From NCBI GenBank assembly GCA_009924535.1, contig RFRI01000117.1:1-5370 (forward strand): a stretch of 5,370 nucleotides of DNA. The letters are read 5' to 3'. The notes beneath the pieces are model-generated. The model had not been told where the DNA came from, made no database searches, and saw only the letters and a list, made by a program, of their open reading frames with translations. The stretch is from Verrucomicrobiota bacterium. Its GTDB lineage: Bacteria; Verrucomicrobiota; Verrucomicrobiia; Opitutales; UBA953. The position numbers and the translations under genes were made by a program. Each line of letters begins with the position of its first letter. Within the stretch, counting starts at the first letter, position 1. Below, piece by piece: positions 1 to 5,370 of the stretch.

Positions 1-643
1 AGCCGGAGCCTTGCTTCTCGATGGTCGCGCCCGCGCCGCCCACCGTCGGGGCGGCCGAGAAGGTGACGTTGTTGTTGCCGAGGTCGAGTTTCGCCGTGGC
101 GCCGGCGGTGAGGCTGAGGTTGGACGAAAGGTCGTTCGTATTGCCGGCTTCCCAGCGCAGCTTGGCGCCGTCGGCGATGGCGATCACCGCGGTGGCGGGC
201 AAGGCGCCGGACTCCAGCGCGATCGTGCCGCCGGCGACGTCGACGCGGATGTCCTGCTTGAAGCGATTGACGTTGCCGCCGATGACCCAGACGCCGGCGC
301 CGTCGATGGTGAGGGTCTTGAGTCCGTTGCCGGCGGCGATGTCGGCGGCGCTGAGGCTGGCGCGGAAGACGTTCGTGCCGCTGTTGTTGGCGGTGAGCTT
401 GAGTTCGGGGGCCGCGCCGGAGAGGGCGATCTTGGCGTCTTCCGTGAAGGTCAGCGCCGCGGCGCCCGTGCCGGCGGCGATGCCGGCCGAGCCGCTGACG
501 GTGAAGCTGCGGGCGGTGCTCGTAGCGGTCGTGCCGGTGAACTCGAGCGTCGCGCCGGCCGAGAGGACGAGCTTGGAAGGGTCGGACAGGGCCGTCACGC
601 CGAGCGGGCTGGCCGAGGTGCCGTTACCGAAGTCGGAGACCGC
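1..643 (-). other. Less repetitive beta-rich region at the carboxyl-terminal side of the window
   Basis: After the last PATR-like motif (STYTGATKAAGG) about 214 residues have no NTY-x-G core. Charged and aromatic residues are more common than in the repeats, for example FTEDAKIALSGAAPELKL, NVFRASLSAADIAAG, GVWVIGGNVNRFKQDIRVDV and AKLRWEAGNTNDLS. Short GA-x-L-x-F/L-x-G turns persist (SAGATLEFTG, TAGATAKLDLG), so the solenoid probably continues in degenerate form. The end (GATIEKQGSG at base 2) looks like the start of a further PATR motif, so the repeat region likely continues past the window. No membrane anchor or beta-barrel strand pattern is present. Confidence 0.6.
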
Positions 644-3600
644 GACCGTGCCGCCGGCGGCCTTGGTCGCGCCGGTGTAGGTGCTGGCGGCGGTCAGTTC
701 GAGGCGGCCGGAGTCGTTCTTCTCGAGATCGCTCGTGCCGGTGATGACGACGTCGACCTTGCCGCTCGTGGGAACCGAGGTCGTCGGCAGGGAGCCGCCG
801 GTGAGGGTCGCGCCGTCGGCGAGGACGATCGCGTTCGCGATCGTCAGGTTATTGAGGTCGAGCGTACCTACGCCGCCGACGTTGACCGCGCCCGAGCCGA
901 GGGCGCCGGTGACGCCGATCTTGATCGAGCCGCCGCTGATGGTCGTGCCGCCCGAGTAGGTGTTGGCGACCGAGAGGAGGAGCAGGCCGCTGCCGGTCTT
1001 GGTGAGCGAGCCCGTGCCGAGGGAAAGGCCCGTCGTGCTGATGGTCGTGTTGCCGTTGCCGCCGAAGGTCAGGTTCTTGTCCGTGCTGGTGACTCCACCC
1101 GTGAGGGTGAGGGTGCCGGCGGTGGCGACGATCCTGACCGCGGACGCGAGGGTGATCGCGCCAGCAATCGTGTTATCTCCGGAATAGTTGCGCAGGGCGC
1201 CGTTGGACGAGATGCCGGCGCCACTCAGCGTCAGGGCTTCGGTGGCGACCGTGATGCCGCCCTGGACGCGCAGTTCGGCGCCATCGGCGACCGTCGTGCC
1301 CGCGGCGTCGGTGCCGAGCGCGGCCGCGTTGCTGATGGCCAGCACGCCGTTGCTGACCGTGGTAGCGCCCGCGTAGGTGTTGGCGCCCGAGAGGGTGAGG
1401 GTGCCCGCGCCGGCCTTGGTGAGGGTACCGGCACCGAGCGCGAGGTCGGCGGTGCTAATGGTTACATTGCCGGCGCCACCTACGGTGAGATTCTTGTCGG
1501 AGCCTCCCAGCCCGCCGGTGAGGGTCAGCGTGCCGGCGGTAGAGACAATCTGCGTGTCGGAGGCCAGCGTGATCGCACCCCCGACGGTGTTGTCGCCGGA
1601 GAAGTTGCGCAGGGCTCCGTTGGACGAGACGCCGGAGCCGTTGAGCGTGAGGGTTTCGGAGGCGACCGTTATGCCGCCTAGGAGGCGGAGTTCGGCGCCG
1701 CTTGCGACCGTCGTCCCGTTGGCATTGGAGCCGAGCGCGGAACCATGGCTGATGGCCAAGATGCCGGCGCTGACCGAGGTGAGGCCCTCATAGGTATTGG
1801 CTCCGGAAAGGGTGAGGGTGTCAGCGCTGTCCTTGGTCAAGGAGCCGTTGGTTCCGGAGAGGCCGCCGGCGTAGGTGCCGTCGGAAACGGTCAGGGCGGT
1901 GGAGCCGAGGGCGATCGTGCCCCCGTTGAGGTGGGTGATGGTCGACGTGGCGCCATTGAGGTTAAGAGTGCCGTTGGAGACGGTCGTCAGGGTGGCCACG
2001 CCACCCACGGTGGTCGTGCCGTTGGAAACCGTGGTGATCAATACCGTGCCGGTGACGGTGTTGGTGCCGCCCGAGACGGTGGTCGAGCTGATCGAGCCGA
2101 GGGCGTTCGTGCCGGCGGTGATGTTGCCAGTCAGGAGGCCTGTTATCGTGACGGAACTGCCGACGTTGCCGGTCATGGAACCCGCGGAAATCGTGCCGGC
2201 TCCCGAAGTCACATTGCCCGTCAGTAGGCCAGTGACCGTGACGTTGCCGCCGGAGAGGTTGCCCGTGAGGGTGCCGGCCGAGACTGTACCGCCCGTGACG
2301 TTGGCGGTGAGGAGGCTGGTGACGTTGACGATACCAGCTGATATACCGCCAGTGATGGTGGCGTTGGCGCCGAAGGTCGTCTTACCGGCGCCGGAGAGCG
2401 AGGCGGCGGTGATCGTGCCAGTGCCGGTGAAATTCAGGGCGTTATCGTCAGTAGCATTCGCGTTGGTGAGCGCACCGACCGTGAGGCCGTCACCGGTAAT
2501 CGTCGCCTTACCAGTCGCATTCAGGGTGAGCGTCGCGGCGGAGTTGTAGTTGACCGCCGAGAGGATGGCGCCGTTGACAGCGATGCTGGTCGTGCTGGCC
2601 AGTGCGCCGGAGGCGGTGGAGAGGGTGCCCGCAGAGACCGTGGTCGTTCCCGTGAAAGTATTGGCGCCCGAGAGGGTCAGGGTGCCGGTGGCGGACTTAG
2701 AGAAACTGCCGCTGCCGGAAAGGATGGCCGAGATCGTGCCAGCCTGCGGGGTAATCTGGGCGACCGGGATCGTGCCACCCGAGAGCGTACCGGAAGTGAC
2801 CGTGACGATGTTGGCGATCGAGAAGCCGCCGAGGGCTAAGGTGCCGCCATTGATCGAGATCGGACTCGAGCCGAAAGCCGAATTATTACCGGCCGTGAGC
2901 GTGCCGGCCGAGACCGTGGTGGCGCCGGAGTAGGTGTTGGCGCCGGAGAGGGTGAGGTTGCCCGTGCCCGCCTGGGTCAGGCTGCCGGTGCCGGAGAGGA
3001 TGTTGGCGACCGAGAGGGCGTTGCTGCGGTTGAAGACCAAGGCCGCGTTGTTCGTGACCGCGCCGGTGCCGAGGGTGCCGGAGGTGCCGCCTTCGCCGAC
3101 CTGCACGGTGCCGGCGGAGATCGTCAGCCCGCCCGAGAACGTATTGGCGCCCGACAGCTTGACCGTGCCTGCGCCCGTCTTCGTGATCGCGCCCGCGCCC
3201 GTGATCGCACCCTGGAAGATCGCGATCGAGTCGGCCAGCGTCGCATCCAGCGTCGCCGTGTTATTCACCGTAATCGTTCCCGTGCTGAAGGTCGTCGTAC
3301 CTGAGGTATCCATACCCAGCGTCCCGGTGCCGGTGGCCGGGGTGTTGGAATAGGTCTGGCCGCCGAGCGCAAGGTCATCGATGCGCCAGTTGGCAGCGCC
3401 GGTATTGCCTACTGCCCCTGTCGAAGCATAACCGTAGATGCGGAAGGTGATCGCCCCGCTTGAGTTAGTGGTTGCAGAGAAGGTCGGCGTGATTTTCGAC
3501 CAAGTGCTGGTCGTGACCATGGCCGATGTGCCCAGGGCAGAGGCGTAATTGTCGGCGCTTGAGTATAAACCTGCTGTCGCTGGGCCCGTACCTGTCGAGC

Positions 3601-4510
3601 GTGAGCCGAAGCTCAGCGAGGAAAGCGAGAACTGGTTGCTGCTATTAGGCGTGATGGTGAAGGTGTAATAGACGCTGGTAGCACTGTTATACGTTGAGCC
3701 TCCGGCGGTACTCGCCATGTTGTACGAGGCGGAGTAACCTGTGTAGGTCGAGGAGGGAGAAGCCGTGCTTAAGCCTCCGCCAGAGCCTAAATTATTACCG
3801 ATGGTGATGTTGCTGACTGTGACATTGCCGGTGGCAGTCGTCGGAATGGCTTGGCTGATGTCAGCTGGAGTGGTCGTGCCGAAGTTCCAGGTGGCGCTGA
3901 ATGCTTGGGAGGTGAGGCCGGCGGCAGCTCCGATGACGATACTGTTGGAAGTGGTGACACCCGCAGCGCCGCGCACCTCGCCGGCCGTGACGGTGACGGT
4001 GCCCGATCCAAGGGCGCCGGCGGAAGTGGCCTTGACGACGCCGGCGGACACATTGACGGCTCCGGAATAGGTCGAGGCGCTGTTGCCACCGAGAGAAAGG
4101 CTCCCGGTGCCGGTCTTGGTCAGGGAACTGCTGCCGCTGAACGTGCCGGTGAAGGTGCTGACGGCAGGGCTCGTATTGGTGACCGTGATCGCGGCGTTGG
4201 CGTTCAGGGTGCCGCTGCCGGTCAGGCTGCCGAAGGTCTCCGCCGCGTTGACGTTGACGGTGCCGTTGTCGGCCAGGTTGGTGACCGTCTGGGCGTTGCC
4301 GAGGGTGAGCGTCGCGCCCGAAGCCACGGTGATGTCGCCCGCGATCAACCCGGCGCCGCTGGTGATGAGCGAACCCGCGCTGACGGTCGTGGTCCCGGTA
4401 TAGGTATTGGCGCTGGTAAGCGTGAGGGCGCCCGTGCCTGCTTTGATGATCGAGCCGGAGCCGGCGATGATGCTATTGAGGCTCGCGACGGCGCCCGCAC
4501 CGAACGTGGT
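1..4510 (-). CDS. Giant autotransporter-associated beta-strand (PATR) repeat protein, downstream fragment, 3' partial
   Basis: An uninterrupted minus-strand frame of about 1,503 codons continues the same protein after the frameshift and runs off the window at base 1. I checked the frame at every PATR motif and it stays constant from 4510 to 2. It is open upstream to a TAA at 4748-4750, but the codons before 4510 do not resemble the repeat protein and there is no convincing start, so this is not a separate gene. Counting from 4510, residues 1-205 hold PATR modules (TSANTYTGTTTV, ASTYSGAVNV). Residues 206-383 are an embedded aromatic, jelly-roll-like domain. Residues 384-732 are PATR modules, and residues 733-875 are short-period ladders. 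Residues 904-1181 are two tandem 139-residue units. Two more PATR motifs follow, and the last 214 residues or so are less repetitive. No cysteine was seen and methionine is rare, which fits a long exported beta-solenoid. No enzyme motif, beta-barrel or sorting tail is visible. The ligand or role is unknown. Confidence 0.88.
968..1384 (-). repeat. Tandem 417-bp unit B (139 residues)
   Basis: This unit runs from ANTYAGATTVSNGVLAIS to SLTKTGSGLLLLSV. It has no insertion or deletion relative to unit A over 139 codons, and about 69% of residues match by eye. Differences are mostly conservative (RNF to RNY, SSN kept, TVGG to TIAG). The next module downstream starts the same way (ANTYSGGTTISGG) but diverges after about 25 residues, so the tandem has only two full copies here. 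Confidence 0.9.
1385..1801 (-). repeat. Tandem 417-bp unit A (139 residues)
   Basis: This unit runs from ANTYEGLTSVSAGILAIS to TLTKAGAGTLTLSG and is followed directly by unit B of exactly the same length. Landmarks shared with B are GAELR, GGITVA, LTL-x-G-x-G-x-SSNGALRN, SGDNT, GAITLAS, TAGTLTLTGG and DKNLT. By eye about 96 of 139 residues are identical. It looks like an internal duplication of a whole solenoid segment, joined at the PATR motif. Confidence 0.9.
1790..1987 (-). repeat. Dispersed duplicate block, copy 2 (66 residues)
   Basis: The block runs from TTVSNGTLNLNGATSTI through LNGGTIALGSTALTVS to SGANTY, and matches the block at 5107-5301 about 3.3 kb away. Both copies sit at the same place in the architecture, as a short-period ladder ending in a PATR motif. 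This suggests that ladder plus PATR was copied as one cassette. The sequence after the shared ANTY differs between the two copies. Confidence 0.8.
1886..2083 (-). repeat. Four-rung ladder of 16-17 residues (TTVSNG type)
   Basis: Rungs begin with TTVSGGTNTV (2083), TTVSNGTTTV (2035), TTVSNGTLNL (1987) and THLNGGTIAL (1936), with periods of 48, 48 and 51 bp. Each has a Thr/Val start, an Asn-Gly or Gly-Gly turn and an alternating strand. The even spacing fits one solenoid coil per rung, which is inference. The last rung leads into the PATR motif at 1796. Confidence 0.8.
2084..2314 (-). repeat. Three-copy ladder of about 29-30 residues (LLTGN type)
   Basis: Successive copies start with LLTANVTGG, LLTGNVTSG and LLTGNITAG at 2314, 2227 and 2137, giving periods of 87 and 90 bp; the last copy is short. 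Within each of the first two copies a second half-rung occurs (TLTGNLSGG, SMTGNVGSS), so the underlying spacing is about 14-17 residues. Polar and beta-branched residues alternate as in a beta-solenoid coil. This differs from PATR because the NTY-x-G core is missing. Confidence 0.75.
3362..3895 (-). other. Embedded aromatic, jelly-roll-like domain within the repeat protein
   Basis: About 178 residues (206-383 of the downstream fragment) do not follow the PATR pattern. They begin with ATWNFGTTTPADISQAIP, pass through SVYYTFTITPNSSNQFSLSS, SFGSRSTGTGPATAGLYSS and ITFRIYGYASTG, and end with NWRIDDLALGG. Tyr, Phe and Trp are much more frequent than in the flanks (three Trp, many Tyr). The strand-loop pattern with a terminal WRIDD strand resembles the sandwich domains often seen in secreted Verrucomicrobia and PEP-CTERM-type proteins; that resemblance is from memory, not a search. 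Base composition also differs: hand-counted 60-base blocks here are about 50-58% G+C, against 70% at 361-420 and 77% at 1381-1440. Three Leu TTA codons occur here. It may be a ligand-binding, possibly carbohydrate-binding, module projecting from the solenoid, but no binding residues can be assigned. Confidence 0.7.
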
Positions 4511-5370
4511 GTCGTGCTCTCGTTGATGGTGAGCACCGTACCGTTGAGCGTCAGGGTCTGGGCGACTGTCCCGGTGACGGCGGTCCAGGAACTGCTGAGC
4601 GTGCCGATCGACTGGCTGGCGTTGTTCAGGGTGACCGTCGTCGCGTTGCTGCCGGTTTGATATAAGGTTAGATTGCCCGTGCCGAGGTTCGAGCCGCTGT
4701 TGACGGTGATCGTCCCGTTGCCGATCTGGGTCGAACCGGAGTAAGTGTTAGACGTTCCGGAAAGGATCAGGTTTCCGGCTGCAGCCTTGAGCAGATTGCC
4801 GGTACCCGTCAGGTTGCCGGACAGGGTCAACGTCGCGCCCGAGCTTGTCGGCTCGATGCGGTTCGTGGTACCGTCGGTGAACACGACGTTGCTCAGGAGC
4901 GTGACTGCTGCGTTGCTCAACGTACTGAGGACTGGGTTGGCCGACTGATTGGCGTTGAGCGTGAGGGTCTGGCTGGAGCCACCGAACGTTCCGGCGATGT
5001 TCAGGGTCAGCAGGCTGCCCGCATTGACGGCGATCGGGCCGCTGGTCGGGAGGGCGGTGGTCGCGCCGACGATCAAGCTGCCGGAGTTGACCGTCGTGCC
5101 CCCCCCGTAGGTATTGGCGCCCGAAACGGTGAGCGTGCCGCCGGTGACGATCACGCTGCCGGCGGAGCCGCTGATGGAGCCGGCGCTGGTGCCTGCCGAG
5201 ACGGTGAGGGCGGTGGTGCCAAGGGTGATCGTACCGCCGTTGAGGGTAGTGACCGCGGCCGTAGCGCCGTTCAGGTTCAGCGTGCCGGTCGTCAGGGTGG
5301 TGATGGTCGCCACGCCGCCGATGGTCGTCGAACCGCTGCTGCTATTGAAGGTGGTGATCGTGGCGTCGCC
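4345..5370 (-). CDS. Giant autotransporter-associated beta-strand (PATR) repeat protein, upstream fragment, 5' partial and frameshifted at its end
   Basis: This is the amino-terminal-ward part of the repeat protein; the frame is open to the window edge, so the true start lies beyond base 5370. A GTG at 5311-5313 is in frame, but repeat sequence of the same kind continues upstream of it (GDATITTFNSSSG), so it is unlikely to be the start. Residues 1-85 are ladder-like beta rungs. PATR motifs follow, with SGANTYGGGTTV around residue 86 and SGTSNTYSGSTQ around residue 208. Residues up to about 287 keep the Gly/Thr/Ser/Asn-rich beta-repeat composition. The last 54 residues, from PRSVRAPSR to the TGA at 4345-4347, switch abruptly to Pro/Arg/Ser/Ala-rich sequence, which marks an out-of-frame tail. 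The coherent protein resumes in the neighbouring frame (bases 1-4510). In this family such repeats form beta-solenoid passengers that are exported to the cell surface. Specific function and export signals cannot be seen. Family call is strong; molecular role unknown. Confidence 0.85.
   Translation of the reverse strand, partial: GDATITTFNSSSGSTTIGGVATITTLTTGTLNLNGATAAVTTLNGGTITLGTTALTVSAGTSAGSISGSAGSVIVTGGTLTVSGANTYGGGTTVNSGSLIVGATTALPTSGPIAVNAGSLLTLNIAGTFGGSSQTLTLNANQSANPVLSTLSNAAVTLLSNVVFTDGTTNRIEPTSSGATLTLSGNLTGTGNLLKAAAGNLILSGTSNTYSGSTQIGNGTITVNSGSNLGTGNLTLYQTGSNATTVTLNNASQSIGTLSSSWTAVTGTVAQTLTLNGTVLTINESTTPRSVRAPSRASIASSPAPARSSKQARAPSRLPAPIPIPGPRPSARVRSSPAAPG
4508..4516 (-). other. Single-base frameshift within the repeat gene
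   Basis: Upstream the protein reads ...TVLTINESTT and then turns into PRSVRAPSR. Reading one base back gives TTFGAGAVASLNSIIAGSG followed by IIKAGTGALTLTSANTY, a normal PATR continuation. Going from the 1 mod 3 to the 2 mod 3 codon register equals loss of one base. The simplest repair is one extra G in the plus-strand stretch cgtggtgtcgtg, giving gtggtggtcgtg and an in-frame run of Thr codons. The site has no X XXY YYZ slippery heptamer, so programmed -1 frameshifting is not suggested. Either the gene is broken here or the read has an error. The two spacings agree: neighbouring NTY motifs are 341 bp apart, one base short of 114 codons. Confidence 0.88.
5099..5106 (-). repeat. Eight-G homopolymer inside a PATR motif
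   Basis: On the coding strand the tract reads tac ggg ggg ggc acg, encoding Y-G-G-G-T in ANTYGGGTTV, where most copies have Y-[ST]-G. It is in frame in this sequence. No other mononucleotide run of this length was noticed in the window. Tracts like this are slippage-prone, and in some bacteria they switch surface proteins on and off; whether that happens here is unknown. Confidence 0.75.
5107..5301 (-). repeat. Dispersed duplicate block, copy 1 (65 residues)
   Basis: The block runs from TTLTTGTLNLNGATAAV through LNGGTITLGTTALTVS to the SGANTY of the next PATR motif. It matches 1790-1987 over almost its full length, with about 43 identical positions of 66 and one codon length difference. Further rungs of the same type lie just upstream (TTFNSSSGSTTIGGVATI, starting at 5355), so the ladder extends toward or beyond the window edge. 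Confidence 0.8.

Larger units (their letters stand above)
644..5160 (-). repeat. Series of eleven PATR (autotransporter-associated beta-strand) motifs
   Basis: Each copy follows the pattern L-T-K-x-G-x-G-x-L-x-L-S-G-A-N-T-[YF]-x-G-x-T-x-[VI]-x-x-G-x-[LI], the hallmark of the passenger-associated transport repeat (TIGR02601 / PF12951 style). The codon for the conserved Asn (Ser in two copies) of N-T-Y or its variant lies at 5113, 4747, 4406, 4073 (STYSG), 3143 (NTFSG), 2936, 2660 (NTFTG), 1796, 1379, 962 and 683 (STYTG), given as the lowest plus-strand coordinate. Spacings vary: 366, 341, 333, 930, 207, 276, 864, 417, 417 and 279 bp. The two long gaps hold the embedded domain and the ladder region. 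The 341 value exposes the frameshift, since all other spacings are multiples of three. Confidence 0.92.

Noticed and set aside
11..1681. Plus-strand open frame of 556 codons
   Set aside because: It is antisense to the repeat protein. Its Gly/Arg/Ala/Glu-rich sequence follows from the reverse complement of GC-rich Thr/Gly/Ser codons, it has no recognisable domain, and it ends arbitrarily within the tandem units.
1875..3353. Run of plus-strand open frames (1875-2549, 2550-2933, 2934-3353) rich in Val, Pro and Glu
   Set aside because: These are codon-for-codon shadows of the minus-strand repeats; their boundaries fall at tag or taa triplets, in several cases the antisense of the NTY motifs, and they show no independent start signals.
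3787..4434. Short minus-strand open frames in a second register (3787-4089; similarly 1231-1434)
   Set aside because: They are Pro/Arg/Ser-rich out-of-frame readings of the repeat gene, the same composition as the nonsense tail after the frameshift.
4345..4516. Programmed -1 ribosomal frameshift as the explanation for the register change
   Set aside because: No slippery heptamer or clear downstream hairpin was seen, and a single missing G in a gtggt(g)gtcgt context explains it more simply.
3765..4660. Plus-strand open frames at 3765-4070, 3851-4660 and 4083-4403
   Set aside because: All overlap the continuous minus-strand coding frame and each other. Their low-complexity translations match no family.
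644..5160. Repeated blocks considered as a CRISPR array or mobile-element repeats
   Set aside because: Repeats are imperfect, of variable length, in phase with codons and conserved at the protein level; there are no fixed-length spacers, inverted ends or transposase.

Overview
The window lies entirely inside one very large gene read on the minus strand. The gene enters at base 5370 and leaves at base 1, and neither its start nor its stop codon is present. The product is a surface or secreted protein made of autotransporter-associated beta-strand (PATR-type) repeats. It is rich in Gly, Thr, Ala, Ser, Leu, Val and Asn, poor in charged residues, and I saw no cysteine in the roughly 1,790 codons read. 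High G+C together with a giant, multi-module PATR protein suggests a Verrucomicrobia-type genome (for example Opitutaceae-like) or a related environmental bacterium. That assignment is inference from the protein style, not from a marker gene.

Layout in the direction of translation (5370 to 1). (a) 5370-5116: a short ladder of 17-18-residue rungs leading into a PATR motif. (b) 5115-4511: PATR modules containing an eight-G tract at 5099-5106. (c) About 4508-4516: a one-base deletion that breaks the reading frame. Before it the coherent frame has codons whose lowest coordinate is 1 mod 3; after it, 2 mod 3. (d) 4510-3896: more PATR modules. (e) 3895-3362: a distinct, less G+C-rich domain of about 178 residues with an aromatic, jelly-roll-like look, ending in NWRIDDLALGG. 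(f) 3361-2315: PATR modules. (g) 2314-1886: two kinds of short-period ladder, 29-30 and then 16-17 residues. (h) 1801-968: two tandem 139-residue units, each exactly 417 bp. (i) 967-644: two further PATR motifs. (j) 643-1: a less repetitive beta-rich region with more charged and aromatic residues.

The modules most likely stack into a long beta-solenoid passenger displayed outside the cell. No signal peptide, autotransporter beta-barrel, PEP-CTERM tail or other anchor is in view, so the export route is unknown. No RNA gene, promoter, terminator, mobile element or CRISPR array was found. The long open frames on the plus strand are antisense shadows. The points most worth checking are the single-base frameshift, the embedded compositionally distinct domain, the exact-length tandem duplication and the eight-G tract.
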